Source: Triatoma infestans
Lineage: Eukaryota > Arthropoda > Insecta > Hemiptera > Reduviidae
Assembly: GCA_011037195.1 (NCBI GenBank)
Contig: JAAEAF010014518.1
Location: forward strand, 1-64,000
DNA: 64,000 bases
Direction: 5' to 3'
The notes below the pieces were generated by a model. The model worked only from the letters and a program-made list of their open reading frames with translations, had not been told where the DNA came from and did no database searches. Positions 34,271 through 45,910 of the stretch are shown piece after piece; positions within the stretch are counted from its first letter, which is position 1; each line of letters starts with the position of its first letter. A program made the position numbers and the translations under genes.

Positions 34271-36644
34271 CCCATGGATCTCCCAATTTTCCTATTTTGC
34301 AACTTTGTCCCAATCTCTCTACTAGATTTCTTTATGCTGACAGTCAAAAATTTTTCGTATTGATGGGCGAGCTAGTTTTGGATATTTATTTTCACTTCTT
34401 TATTGTTTCTTTCTTGAAAATTGTAAGGAGGCTGGTTTTTGCGGAACTTACCGGCCTAATTTGAAAAAAATTTCAAGCATTGATTTTAGGCACTATGTAG
34501 ACGAGCATTTTTTGTTCTGGAGATTCTTTTCCTACTAAGATTTTTCCCAGTTTGTTCCCAGGCTTCTTACTCCTGTCATAACTCTTCTATAGCCTTGTAT
34601 AGTGCATCAATGATTCAAGATTAAAGTTATGGGGCAGGAAACCACAATTGATCATCCAGGAAATATCAGTTTGATCAATTTGAATTGACACCCGACTTCT
34701 AGAAGTTTGCACGATTCATACAACTGATACCTTTATCGCTTAAGTATTCAGGAGACAACTTCAGACGTTTTTTTCTTTTTTACATCAGAAAAAGGGACAC
34801 TGAACGCTGTTCTTTCAAAGTGTTGATTTCTAGAAAGGACTTGCCATCAGTGAATGAATAATAAAAGTTATGGTATACTGAAACAGTGTGGTCAAGCAGC
34901 TGTTTTAAACTCATGAGAAGAATGTTCCATATAACTCTTTTCTTGCAGGTGGTTTTATGTGCTTCTTGCTCTTTTTAAGAATTCAGTTGTACAGGTCTTA
35001 CTGACCTGTTTATTTTGTGACCAATTTCTCACTTTGCTTTTTTATAGACTATTATCAATTCTAAACAAAGATATGATATAATTTATTTAGAATTTCTTGC
35101 AAGGTGTGTGCTGCTATCTCTCATTAAAAAAAATATTTAGATCTTGTATACATTTCGACCCTAACCATTTCCAACTCCTTGTTGGCATTGTTTCCGAAAT
35201 AGTTAGTTTCCTTCAATACTTTTCTTAACCATAAAAACCAAATCAACAATCCATTCAGTGATATCATATTATTTTTTATAAGACGGACTTTTATCAAAAC
35301 CGTCATGACGCATTCCTTAAAGATAATGAAATTTGAACTTTCTCCAAATATTTTCGTTTTTTGTTTTTGAACTACGATGCTCACAAACAAAAACAAATAC
35401 CATCGTATTACACACTCATATATAACTCTCTTAGAACACAATTCTTCCAAAATATGTACTTCGTGTGGAAAACACAATTTCGAACTGTTTACACACTCAT
35501 AGTACTAATAGCTAGTAAGTTAACGTAAAATGGAAAAACGATATACAGTTTTTCTGATTACTCTGATAATTTTTATTTTAACAAAAAGGAATTACATCGC
35601 TTGATATCTCTGCCATTTTTTAAACAGATTGCAAAACGGATAAATGCTAAAAATAGAAACTAAATCAATCAGTAATCAATATAAAAACAATGTGATTTTT
35701 TTAGTATTTCAATAAACTCAACAATTATTAAGAAAATATATATAGTGATAATCATGCAGATTTTTATTAAATTATAAGTATTTAAAGTTTGTTTAAATGT
35801 TACGAATTTTTCATTTATCTAATTACAAATAAAATGGAATGGAATAGAACAATATCATGATTTATACGCTGATTGATATGCAGTTTTTGAATTCCAGGGA
35901 AATAACATAACTAACAATTTGGCTGATTTGCTACACAGTTATAAATGTATTTTTTTTTTTTATTAATTTTGTAAACTTGTACGAATTTTTGCCATCAAAC
36001 TAATTTATCTTTTCATTGTTGATAATAGTTATTGTCAAAAGCAGAGCAATTTTCAGCAAATTAATAATTTCAGAGCTCACATTATTATACACTAGAAAAT
36101 TAAATAATAGCCTTTATTCAAAGAAAAAGTAAGTTATTCATATTAGGCTGTTGCGGAGAAAGTGACGTAATATTCACCAAAAAAAAAGAGCTTTAATGAG
36201 TTTCATACATTAACAAGGGAGTCTGATGTGTGAGTGTTTGTGGAGGTAGGGGATATTAGCGCAATATATTACCAGTTTTACTACAGCATGCAAGAAAAAA
36301 ATTCTTGTGTAATTACCTCTAAAAAAAGTAAAGGATTGTAAATTAGGATTTTCATTAAAAGGCCGAGTCTTAGCACGATGCAATCCTCATCGTCAGGTCG
36401 GTTAGTTCTGTTTTGTGCAACCTAAGAGCTGTTCTATTTAGCAATAAGTTTAACGAAGTTCTTCAGCCTAATAAGGGTTAAGATAAAAAAAAAGAAGGAA
36501 ATGTCCTAATATTTTTTGGGTCTTCAAGAAATTAGGCCAGTAATTTTATTCCAAAAGAGTTTTATTGAAGAATAAAATGTCCAAAGTTGGGAGCTTGATT
36601 TCATGAAAAATCCATAGGAGATTTTTGCAAATTGGAGCCATTCT
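34271..36644. other. Unassigned region
   Basis: No firm gene. The minus strand of 34300-35050 has broken frames that faintly suggest a decayed transposon protein, but I could not match a family. The minus frame 35124-35477 overlaps a decayed DR end at about 35370-35495 ('aatatgtacttcgtgtgg') and is probably fortuitous. A stem-forming phrase at 36362-36410 (minus: CTGACGATGAGGATTGCATC) resembles PLE tail motifs. Confidence 0.35.
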
Positions 36645-36744
36645 CTTTTTTACTTTCTCAATATCCTGGTAAGAGGAAGTATTGCGATTGGGTCACGATC
36701 GCAAATTTCAAAATACAAGTTCTAAGATTTAAATACAAGTCATA
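36645..36744 (-). repeat. Dispersed repeat DR end fragment
   Basis: 'tttttactttctcaatatcc', 'ggtaagaggaagtattgcga' and 'cacgatcgcaaatttcaaaa'. It is cut off by the LINE relic that begins at about 36745. Confidence 0.75.
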
Positions 36745-37865
36745 CAGACCAATAGCTCTATATCCTGTATCTGTAAGACATTTGATAGACTGATAAAAAC
36801 TCATCTTGAATGGTGGATAGAAGCAGAAGGTAAACTGTTACCAGAATGGATTCAGAAAGAAAAGTAGCACCCAAGACGCACTTTCTAGTTTCGTAATGGA
36901 TGTCTATAATGGCTTCTCAGATAACAAGTTTCCTTAGCTACAAACGTCGACCTAACCAATGCGTACAACAATGTCAGTATCACGTTTCTGGTAAAAAAAA
37001 TGATATGCATGGGTGTTCCTTCCCGGATAACCATTTACATTTATAAACTACTTCACAAACGATAATATCAGTACGGTATAAAACGGAAATGTATGGTCCA
37101 CGACAAACATACATGGGGTTACCGCAAAGTGCTGTGCTTAGCCCTTTACTATTTAATTTGTACACCGCTAATATGTTATTTTCCTAATAATTCTGTACAG
37201 CCAAGGGAAGACGCTTGAAGCAGCCACTGATACTCTGGATATAGCTGTGCAATCATTAGACATGCACCTACCTGTGTATGTATATCTGCAACAGCAAGAG
37301 CCGCATCACTGTTTTCACAAGACGAACAAAATATAATTTGACATCCCCAATAAGACTAGGACTGGCATCCTCTCTCTCTGCCTAAAACCGGTGATGAGAG
37401 CATTGGTAATGTGTTTGGATGGAAAACTCCTCTGGAGATCACAATTAGAAAACCTCATTGCTAAATTTGAACAAAATCTGAATTTTTTTAGCATATAAAT
37501 CATAAAAAATATGGAGGAAATATAAAAACGAATGGAAAAATATAAAAAAATAAATAAAAAAAATAAAATAATCTCTCCAAGATTGATTACGGTTGCTTCC
37601 TTTACGGGGATTCTGCTCCTCCATACCTACAAAAGATCGATCGCATCCAATACAAAGCGATTCGTATTGGGGCACTCTCAACTCTACCCCAACGCGTTGT
37701 TGACGGAGGCGAAGGAACCTCCCCTGAAACTAAGAAGAAATCAGTTAGCCTGTCGATATGTTGCCGATACACCACCTTTGATAAATCACTTAGTTCTAGA
37801 AAAAATAAGCAGAATTGCCGCTCAATACTCACAAAATCCTACTGGCCTAACAAAAGCACTGTAAT
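36745..37865 (+). pseudogene. I/R1-group LINE relic: RT and downstream region
   Basis: With many stops and frame changes, the plus strand shows RT motifs in order: YRPIAL near 36755, HLEWW, then STQDALSSFVMDVYNGFSDN, DLTNAYNNVSI (RT motif A) near 36950, the region around 37110-37160 reading as MGLPQ.AVLSPLLFNLYT across a frame change, then LDGKLLW near 37415. Finally comes an open stretch to 37864 with EPPLKLRRNQLACRY, which is typical of the region before RNase H in I/R1-group LINEs. The YADD box is lost in the decayed part around 37190. It is an old, inactive copy. Confidence 0.82.
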
Positions 37866-38464
37866 ACTTATAAACCAATTCTTTATACTATCGCAATTCA
37901 AGTTGTCCCTCATCAGACTAAGTACCTCCCTACATTTGTTTTGATTTGGAATGTTCTCTGGGTATACTTGAATACATTTCTACAAATTTCTACCAATTCA
38001 ATAAAAAAAATCTCTGCAAAGGCTAACAATGATTTCTTATCCATGAAACTACTGCATAAATTTCCTGATGCTTATTTCTTACTTACTGATGGATTTAAGT
38101 CCTCCGAGGAAGTCAGATGCTCCATCTTTGATACCCACACCACCAACAGCTAACTGTATAAATTTCCTGAGTATGAAAAAATTGTTTTTAACGAATGGTC
38201 TATGGGTGTGTGAACAAAATATAAACGAAAATACCGTGGGAAATACACCCTTCTCTACTCGTGAGTATTTTGTGATATTCATATAATCATTGTTACTTAT
38301 AGCGTTTTGCACTGATTGTAAGTGAAGAAATAAATTAAAAATAATAAAAAACGTATTTCCATTTAATCGATTTTTTTTTATATTATACTTCGAATTGAAG
38401 CAATTTTTAATGACTATAATTATGAAGTTTATAAAAATATATATTGTTTTGAAATGGCACTTTA
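37866..38464. other. Spacer with a LINE-like 3' end
   Basis: 'agcgttttgcactgattgta' followed by 'agtgaagaaataaattaaa' at about 38298-38340 resembles the 3' ends of the Jockey-type copies (which have 'tatcgcgctgattgta' plus AATAAA). It may therefore be the 3' UTR of a related, further decayed copy. No gene. Confidence 0.4.
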
Positions 38465-38468
38465 GTGG
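38465..38468 (+). repeat. Gypsy element target-site duplication, left (GTGG)
   Basis: GTGG immediately before TATAATGG; repeated at 42303-42306 immediately after CCATTACA. A 4-bp duplication fits Ty3/gypsy integration. Confidence 0.85.
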
Positions 38469-38792
38469 TATAATGGAATTGTTGAGGAGAGAAATTAGGT
38501 TTGATTAAATGAACGAGATATGAAGACACTAATATAATGTAGCTAAGTTTACACTAACTACACTGGACTTTATAATGAAAATGATAGAATGAATGGTGTG
38601 AGTAAAGATATGACACGATGCGATGTACAGTTGTATGGTTGTATCTGATAGATCTCCTCTAGATAGATTCCCACTGGCTTATATATACAGGTTCTTCCAC
38701 ACTGGCCTGCCTAAGTCAGAGAGTAGTCTCTGTTAATGAGAGAGGGCCTCTCTTCTCTCTGCTATAGTTGCATTATCTTTGCGGTACCATTA
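38469..38792 (-). repeat. 3' LTR of the gypsy element (family A)
   Basis: Aligns over its length with the 5' LTR at 41976-42302. The first two bases (TG on the minus strand) appear altered, as it abuts the RT remnant with 'ccattaagc' rather than 'ccattaca'. The middle (about 38490-38690) is nearly identical to the other LTR, while both edges differ more. Confidence 0.9.
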
Positions 38793-40560
38793 AGCTAGCG
38801 ATGGTGATGTTGAGAGCTAGCTGGTGATGTTGCAAGATTATATATAAATTCGCGGTAAAAACCTATAAATCCTAGAAATGTCCTAACATCTTTTAATTTA
38901 TTCGGAATCGGATAGTTTTCTACTGCTTTTAATTTGTCATGATCTGGAGAAATGCCTTTTTTGCTCAATGTATAGCCCAAATATTTGCATTCCTCTTTGA
39001 AAAAAGAGCATTTATTTAGTCTATACAAAGTTTGCCCTGCTGTAATTTTGTGAGAATTTTGTGGGTGGATGTTAAGTGTTCATGAAATGTTTTGGCGTGA
39101 AAGATTATTATGTCGTCTATGAATGTATAGCATATGTCACCCGTGTATCCTGTTAAAATTTTGTCCATTTGTCTTTGTTAACAGGAACTAGCATTCTTTA
39201 ATCCGAATGGAAGAGTAAGGAATTTGTATGCACCGAATTGTGTGATGAATGTAGTTTATCTTGTGATGATTTGTCAAGTCTAATGGAATGAAATGCGTAG
39301 GATATGTCGAGTGTTGTGAAGTATGTTGTGTCGTATAATGTGGATAAAATGTATTGGATGTCTGGAAGAGGATAAATTTCATATGTGGTGATTGCGTTTA
39401 ATTTACGCAGTTCAACCACGTACCTGTACTGTTTTCATAACTGGGTTATGTCGTTTGGATCGACTTTTGTCTGATCCGCAGACTTCTTCTTTACCAGAAT
39501 TACCGGATGAGCCCAGTTACTGGGTACTGGGTTCAATTATTCCTCTATCTAGATTATCCTGTATGAGAGCTTTTAGTATGGCGGCTTCTGAGTGTCATAA
39601 TTTGTAAGGTCTACTGTGTATAGGCGGATGATTTTGTGTGTCCATGTGGTGTGTTATATTTGTAAATTTTGTTTTGTAGTCTTTATCATGTGTGAATGTG
39701 TCATAAAATGGAGAGAATGTTTCAACAATTTTGTCTGCTTGTTGTGGAGAGAGATGAATAAGTTTCTGGCGTAATTGTTGTTGAAAGGCTTGTAATTGTG
39801 TTTTTTCTTTGTGCGAAGGTTGTTGAATGGAATTTATGGTGTGTTTGTGTGATGAATTTAGTATCTCCGGGTTGTAATGAATGTGTGCGATTGGAAAATG
39901 TTTAGTGATGGAGATCTCATGGTGTGTGGTGTTTATAGTGTAATTGCACAAGCGTTATTATACACGTTTGTCAGTGTGTGTGGCAAGTAAAGTCCTGTGG
40001 GAAGACTGTCATGTTGTGTCAACATTATGGAACCGTCTGGAATTTTTGTATGAAGAGTGTATGTATTGACTATGTGTGTGCGTGCCGGAATTATGATTTT
40101 ATGTCGTGTTGACAATGTTTTAGGTAGTGTTGTGTTTTGAATGTTATTAATCTATGATGATGTGGTTTCTGTTAAAAATGGAATTGCTGTTTTGTTGATG
40201 ATAATGTTCTGATTTTTGAAGTTGATGATTGCACGATATTTAGTAAGTAGGTCTCTCCCAATGATTATTTCAAATTCATTTATTAATTGTGAAACTATAA
40301 ATTTCCCCTGAATTTCCGTGTATCCGTCTAGCGAAATAAACGTTTGACAGATCATAGTTGGGGATAATCTGATTCGTAATTGATTTCAGGATTATATCAG
40401 ATTTTTCGGGCCTCGATTTGACATGACTGGCATCTATGAGGGAATGCGAAGCGCCTGTGTCGATTAACGCTTTAACTTTTTTGTTTTTAATTTGAAGAGT
40501 AATTAATAAATTATTTGAATCGTGGAGTGCCGGGATCAGAACAGTGGTAGTCGTTTGAGA
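38793..40560 (-). pseudogene. pol: Gypsy pol remnant: protease and RT
   Basis: The protease begins after gag and holds the active-site text ALIDTGASHSLID at about 40432-40474. After a frame change near 40360 comes EIIIGRDLLTKY, the protease C-terminal motif. A linker follows (40115-39595), then RT: FLTLPFGLKNA near 39205, catalytic FIDDIIIF at about 39100-39125, KCSFFK...KYLGY (39010-38960), GISPDHDKLKAV and VRTFLGFIGFYREF (to about 38840). Several frame changes and stops occur between the blocks. Thumb, RNase H and integrase are absent; an imperfect tandem 'gctagc.tggtgatgttg' lies at the deletion junction (38794-38832). Confidence 0.88.
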
Positions 40561-40574
40561 AAACGGCTGAGCGC

Positions 40575-41822
40575 CTAGTCGTTTTTTGAATTAAACCAGC
40601 ATGCCTTTGCTGTGTGCCCACGCTTTTCGCAAATCTGGCATGTTGGTGGAATCCAGCGGTTTGAAGTATTGCCACTATTAAATTTATTATTGCTACTACC
40701 GTAATTATTATTACCCTTATTATTGTTACTGTTGTTTTTATTATTATTATTATTGGGAATTTGTTTTTTGATATAAGGCCTACTTTGCCTGAAGGGACGG
40801 TAGTTTGGCTGAAATTGAGGCTTTTTGCCAAAATTAGTGCGCGCTCTATTTCGATTTTTATTATTACATTTGCGATTCCAGTGGTCGCCTTGACAGAATT
40901 TACACGGCGATGATGGTTCTGAACCTACGTTCCTTTTTCGCCGCGATGAGACTACTTGGAATTATTGCTTGCGTTCATTGTGCCAGTGCATACCAGCACA
41001 ATGTTTGCAAGGCGATGGCGGTTTCTGTGTGAATTCTACGGGCGTATCTGATTTTTTTAATGCAAAAATTGGACCTTGCGGTTCTACGTTTTGAATATTT
41101 CTAAGAGCTGTGGCATAATCTTGTGCCTCATCCAGGGTTTTCGGAAGTTTTATCTGTTGAGCCTTAATTGAACTAGGTAAAGATTTGACGAAGGCGTCTA
41201 TAGTTAATTTATCTACAAGATTTTGTAAAGTGAGAAGTGGATTTTCTTGTGCTTTGAAAAGCAACGAGTTAGAAATATGTTTAATGCGATCTGAGAACGC
41301 TTCAAGAGATTCATTTGGATTCTGATGCAGGCTGGTTATTTGTTACAAAAGAACAATGGGCGTTTTTTCTTTTTTAAATCTGTTACTTAGATTTTCTATT
41401 GTCGTCTGATAGGTGGGAGAGACATTATTATTGGCGCATTGATTCTTAAAGGTATCAAAATAAATCTTTGCGGGACCAGTCAATTTAAGAATCCAAATTT
41501 CTAATTTGTCCGCATCAGACATTCCCGACAGGACACTATAATTATTGAGTTGGTCGATGAAGCTGGAAATATCGCTATTGTGCGAACCGTCGAATATAGG
41601 TAAATTATTTATCATTTGGAGATTCCTAATATTCACAGGATTTGCCGTGTTGCACTTATTTAAAAGGTAAGCGATCGCCTCATCGGCTGTTTTTTGCTGA
41701 CCATCAATCGTATAAGTTGCCATTTTCTTAATTTTTGATAAGCGTTCTTTCAAAACTAATAAATTACCGCCTATTTGGAGATTATGTTGTTTTAATATGT
41801 TGATGATATCGGCTCTTTTCAT
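40575..41822 (-). pseudogene. gag: Gypsy gag with SAP-like N-terminus and three zinc knuckles
   Basis: One frame from ATG at 41822 to TAG at 40575-40577 (415 codons), interrupted by only two in-frame TAA codons, at 41343-41345 and 40962-40964. Residues 1-31 resemble a SAP helix-extended-loop domain (LKQHNL..GGNLLVLKERL). The centre is capsid-like, with FIDQLNNYSVL and LTGPAKIYFD. The C-terminus has three CCHC knuckles: CKHCAGMHWHNER (final Cys replaced by Arg, CGC for TGC), CKFCQGDHWNRKC, and CQICEKRGHTAKAC, the last two separated by an Asn-rich linker. These would bind the genomic RNA. A homologous frame shows it is a recent pseudogene. Confidence 0.88.
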
Positions 41823-41953
41823 AAACGAAGAATAAAATTTAAGAATAAGTAAAAATAGAAATGGATATGAAATAAAATATTAAAAAAATTGCAAAAATGT
41901 AATATTGAAAAAAATGACTTACCTTTTTTCTTTTCTTCGAAAGCTGAAGCGGG

Positions 41954-41975
41954 ATTCGAACTACGCTGCCATCAA
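41954..41975 (-). promoter_or_regulatory. Putative primer-binding site
   Basis: On the minus strand, four bases after the LTR end (..TATA), TGGCAGCGTAGTTCGAAT begins with the TGG expected for pairing with the CCA end of a tRNA. The rest includes a T-loop-like TTCGAA. The tRNA species is not resolved. Confidence 0.55.
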
Positions 41976-42302
41976 TATAATGGATGTGTTAGGTGGAGAG
42001 AAATTAGGTTTGATTAAATGAACGAGATATGAAGACGCTAATATAATGTAGCTAAGTTTACACTAACTACACTGGACTTTATAATGAAAATGATAGAATG
42101 AATGGTGTGAGTAAAGATATGACACGATGCGATGTACAGTTGTATGGTTGTATCTGATAGATCTCCTCTAGATAGATTCCCACTGGCTTATATACACAGG
42201 TTCATCCACTTTAGCCTGCCTAATCAGAGAGTAGTCTCTGTTAACCAGAGAGGGCCTCCCTTCTCACGGCTGTGGTTTCATTATCTTTGCGGTACCATTA
42301 CA
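41976..42302 (-). repeat. 5' LTR of the gypsy element (family A), 327 bp
   Basis: On the minus strand it runs TGTAATGGTACC ... CATCCATTATA. It contains an AGAGAG-rich inverted segment and a TATA-like TATATAAG-equivalent at about 42190. Flanked on the outside by the GTGG duplication at 42303-42306. Confidence 0.92.
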
Positions 42303-42306
42303 GTGG

Positions 42307-42856
42307 AAAACGTTGGTGCACTCGCCTACTAAATAATCACTTTTCTTGGAAAAATCGTTCAAATAAAAGTGATAGACCTAATTGTATATGTAGTTAGCAT
42401 CCCAATATTTAAAGTAAATTGTTGGATCTGTTTTCGAGAACATCGCGACAAATCTGAAACACAAAACAAAGAAAATCGGTAAATTTCTGTTTTATGGATT
42501 TCGTTCCAAACTTTCTTCATTCGATCATAATGGTATCCATATGGTATTACAAATTTGAGTTGTAAGCGATATTTCATTTTTAAGACATTTCGATCACACC
42601 AAGTCATCCCATACATTCTGCGAGAGTGATCAATCGCTCTAAACATTTCTTTTGTAATTAGGAGACCAAAATGAAATATGCTTTAGAAAGTTTAACACTA
42701 TCATGATTGCTTCCCCTTGAGTAGTATTAAAAAGTCAAAACTATTTTCTACTTATTTATTTAATATTATTGATAGGGTGGATGAATCAAGTAAAGCTATG
42801 AAAGATCAATTAGGAGATTTCCGATTTTAGAAAAGGGTATAATAGGATCCAAAGAG
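42307..42856 (+). repeat. Dispersed repeat DR body fragment and spacer
   Basis: The stretch 42360-42620 matches the DR body ('gttggatctgttttcgagaa', 'catcgcgacaaatctgaaac', 'aatttgagttgtaagcgata'), comparable with 4960-5130. The rest is unassigned. The minus frame 42359-42646 is repeat shadow. Confidence 0.6.
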
Positions 42857-42860
42857 AGGG
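42857..42860 (+). repeat. Solo LTR-B target-site duplication, left (AGGG)
   Basis: AGGG at 42857-42860 and at 43185-43188, directly flanking the solo LTR. Confidence 0.65.
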
Positions 42861-43184
42861 ATCCATAATAGAGAGAGAGAGAAAAGAAATGACAGGACCA
42901 CTGTTTAGCTTAGGCCGGACTAGAGTGGGAGAAACTGCTTAAATACAGCGACGGGACAGAATTCAGGGAGTCTTATAGCAGAGTTCATAACAGTCACTAC
43001 GCGTCATCAACCTTTCTCAACCACTTCTTATTCAACCTTTCTCTTTACCTCTAATTACCATTCTATATATTTTAGTGTAAAGTCCAGACAGTCAGTGTTG
43101 CTTTTATATTATACAGTGTTCAACTTCATTTCTAGTTTATTCATCTAAAACAAACCATTTTCTCTCCTTCACAAACCCATTATA
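42861..43184 (+). mobile_element. Solo LTR, family B (Ty3/gypsy), plus orientation
   Basis: Ends CCCATTATA like family A and contains the same layout: AGAGAG-rich start, 'actagagtgggagaaact', 'gtgtaaagtccagacagtca' and the 'ccattttctctccttcacaa' end. Its first two bases are AT rather than TG. The closest relative in the window is the solo LTR at 58721-59022. A flanking AGGG pair supports the boundaries. No gag or pol follows. Confidence 0.82.
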
Positions 43185-44639
43185 AGGGATAATCGATCTG
43201 GTTATGTTTAACAAATTCATATGATGCTTCTTATAAGCATATTATTTATGGATAGTTTTGTTTTTGGTGGGTCAGAAAAATGTTCAGTACTCGAACTAGG
43301 CAAGGGACCCAACAATATTTTAGACGCATTGCCTTTTAAGGAAGCATCTAATTGGTTTCCCAAGTATCTCAGCATCTTTGCAGATCCCCTTTGTAGGAAA
43401 TGTAAATTCACCTTTTACAGAATTCATTTCACCTTCTTAGAGAGTGTGAGCTCTATGCCCGCAGACGATTCCAGCAATTTGGCGTCTGTAACTTGGGGCC
43501 GAATCTCGAATTGGAAATCTCTCTCTCTCGCCCCAGTCCTGGCGTTTTTTTTTTAATGAGACAAGGCTGGTGTGAGTTATCTTCCCCGGGGGGGGGGGGG
43601 GAGCACAGCTGCCATTGGAAGTGCTAAAGTTCTTTAGGGAAGCCCTGAGTTGCAGATTACATTAGATATTTTAAACGGAATTAACCTTATCAACGATGTC
43701 AAGAATCAAAGCACAATACGTACTCAATGGTCTCAAGAATTCGTTTTACTTTATATTTCGGAAAAATTAAAACAAGTATAAAAAAAAAAAAAAAATCAGT
43801 TTGGAACTTTAAACACGATCGCAATTATTTATTACAAGCAGTAGTAAAAAGTAGAGTAGGTGGGAGTAAAAAACAAACAAGTAACTTCGTCAGCAAAGAA
43901 TATATATATAAGTATTCCATTCAGCATAAAATATAAATCTGAGATGATCTAAACAAATTGTATATTTCCATAAATCCCAAAGAGATATAAATCTTCTTGG
44001 AATTCTTTAGTTTTATTCCATAGAATCCTAAGGGAAATAAATAAATTTCAGTATGCTATACAAAGTAATACAAATACTTTTACTTGATAAACTATGTAAT
44101 ACATATCATAATGTTTATTTATATAATTGTGTGCTGAAGCTAATTAAATAGATATATCTCATCTATCATGATCTTCCTGTTCTAAAATACAAGGCTTATT
44201 AATCGATCAATCTTCATCAAATTACATATGTAATTTACAGGCAAGCATTCGCGTTAGAACTATAATTTTACTCTGAATGTGTTTACTTTATAACTAACTT
44301 AATTACGAGAGAAAAACTGATGTCTTTATGTTTTTTTTTTTTAGAATAAATTATCTATAAACAAATTTTAATAATGTTTTAAGCATATACATCGTTTAAA
44401 ATTGTGTCTTTTAATTCCACTTTTCTATTTGTATGGGTAACTAAGTTGCTCTAACATAAATAGAGAATTGTTGAGTTGTATCTCCCCTCCAAGTTAGATA
44501 GAAATTGAAGTGTTTAGATTTTAGATTAGAGAAGACAAAGCCAATTACCGTGAGCAATACCCAATAAACATTTGAAATTTAACGTCCACATTTCTCTGAA
44601 CCCAAAAAAATAAATTTATTCTAGAATAATGTTTCAAAT
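43185..44639. other. Unassigned region
   Basis: A GC-richer stretch (43220-43640) has open frames on both strands (43221-43556 plus; 43217-43411 minus) and a G-run at 43588-43600. I read a coherent-looking minus-strand text there (residues such as GEMNSVKGEFTFPTKG), but cannot name a family. It could be a decayed transposon or a processed pseudogene. From 43650 on it is AT-rich and empty. Confidence 0.35.
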
Positions 44640-44830
44640 AAAAGTGATAAGTTTACATGCGAGCAGTTACCATGCCAAGTTTAGTGAAAAAAAATCATTC
44701 GAGAAAATTCCCCCAAAAAAATTTCGGTTAACCGATTTTTTCTTCAAATTTGGAATTCTGAAAAAAAAGAAAATACGTTATTAAGGGCAAAATATTTTTT
44801 TCTTAAAAATTCCCAGAGATTTGTAATATT
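44640..44830 (+). repeat. Dispersed repeat DR body fragment
   Basis: 'gtttcaaataaaagtgataa', 'ttaccatgccaagtttagtg' and 'tttcggttaaccgatttttt' match DR body text elsewhere. No ends are preserved. Confidence 0.5.
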
Positions 44831-44962
44831 TATTTTATTTCAAGTATAGAAATGGTTTTATTTTCTACCTGAGGAAAAGCCCCCAGTGAGGATTTTTACC
44901 GACCACAATATCCACTGTAACGGATGTACGGAGGTCGATGGTGGTAACCAATGAAACTTCCT

Positions 44963-44968
44963 GTACAC

Positions 44969-45001
<33 letters not shown>

Positions 45002-45016
45002 TATATATATATATAT
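44963..45016 (+). repeat. (CA)n-(TA)n compound microsatellite
   Basis: CA run with one AAAC interruption passing into TA. The neighbouring minus frame 44858-45070 is microsatellite shadow. Confidence 0.9.
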
Positions 45017-45179
45017 CAAACCATCCTTTTCTCTTTTCATCCTGACCATTATTCTTTCCTTCCTCACCAAGAGTGCCGAAGGCTATTTATTTTGTTGTAC
45101 TTCCTTTTTTTATAGCCTATTCAAAAACTACAGAATAAAGAAGAATATATAAATCTACATTTTAAAATTGTGTCCGCCA

Positions 45180-45910
45180 TCTAGTCATTTTATATTGTAT
45201 AATCACGATTATAACAGAGTTTTGTTTTTCTACAACTGAGTATCCAATGGAAATACAGTTTTGAGGTCTCTTGAATACGATAAAATTATTTTTAGCGAAT
45301 TATCGATATGTGCACACTAACTAAAGAATAAATAAAAAATTCTGCAACTCACATTTGATATTCCGCTTAGGAGCCACCCCCTCCCATTTCGGACATGAAT
45401 ATTTCGGTCAAAATCCATGAACCGGAAATGCGAATTTACGGAATGTTTTCTTTCAACTTTTTCACCATTTTCTTGAAAACAGCTACAACTTCCATAACTT
45501 TGTATACTAATTGCACACATAAATACCTATCACTTTTATTTGAAACATTTCTGTAGGAAAAATTGATTTATAGCGGTTTCTGAGGAAGCTGCAACGATTA
45601 AGCTTTTCTATAAAGTGTCACTTCAAAGCAAGCAAGCTTTTGTTATCTGATATATATTATTAAATTTATTTCTAGACTTTCAAATCTTAAGGACAAGTCA
45701 CTACTTTACCGGAAGTGTGTCTATACGTGTGTCCAGATTTTTTTTTTCCAAAAAAACGTATCGTAATTAATATTTTCTTCAAAATTTATATTTAACTACA
45801 TATATAATGTAAACCTATCACTTTCAAACATTTTTTGTCAAAATTGATTTTAGAAGAATTCTGTGGAATTCGGAAATATGACTTTAAAATATCAGTTTTT
45901 CAACGAGTTG
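45180..45910 (-). repeat. Dispersed repeat DR, one or two long copies
   Basis: Blocks in minus orientation: 'aatggaaatacagttttgag', 'gtctcttgaatacgataaaa', 'ttcttgaaaacagctacaac', 'ctatcacttttatttgaaac', then a second round near 45690-45860 ('ttaccggaagtgtgtctata', 'cctatcactttcaaacattt'). Confidence 0.65.

Larger units (their letters stand above)
38469..42302 (-). mobile_element. Ty3/gypsy LTR retrotransposon, internally deleted (3834 bp)
   Basis: Minus-strand element bounded by two LTRs and a GTGG duplication. Reading leftwards from 42302: 5' LTR, primer-binding-site-like TGGCAGCGTAG, gag, protease, RT, then the 3' LTR. The RT stops after the FLGFIGFYR block and joins the LTR directly near 38793, so the RNase H and integrase are deleted. 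Gag has two nonsense codons and pol has frameshifts. LTR family A is also present as a solo LTR at 28415-28794. Confidence 0.93.

Noticed and set aside
34300..35050. Possible piggyBac-like transposase relic on the minus strand
   Set aside because: Short phrases such as HNFYYSFTDGKSFL suggested it, but no catalytic Asp context, Cys-rich tail or TTAA ends could be found.
35124..35477. 117-codon minus frame as a gene
   Set aside because: Its N-terminal text (EVHILEEL) is the translation of a DR end seen in many DR copies; the rest is AT-rich and without motifs.
43221..43556. 111-codon plus-strand gene
   Set aside because: The opposite strand is about as open and neither shows a known family; I left it as unassigned.
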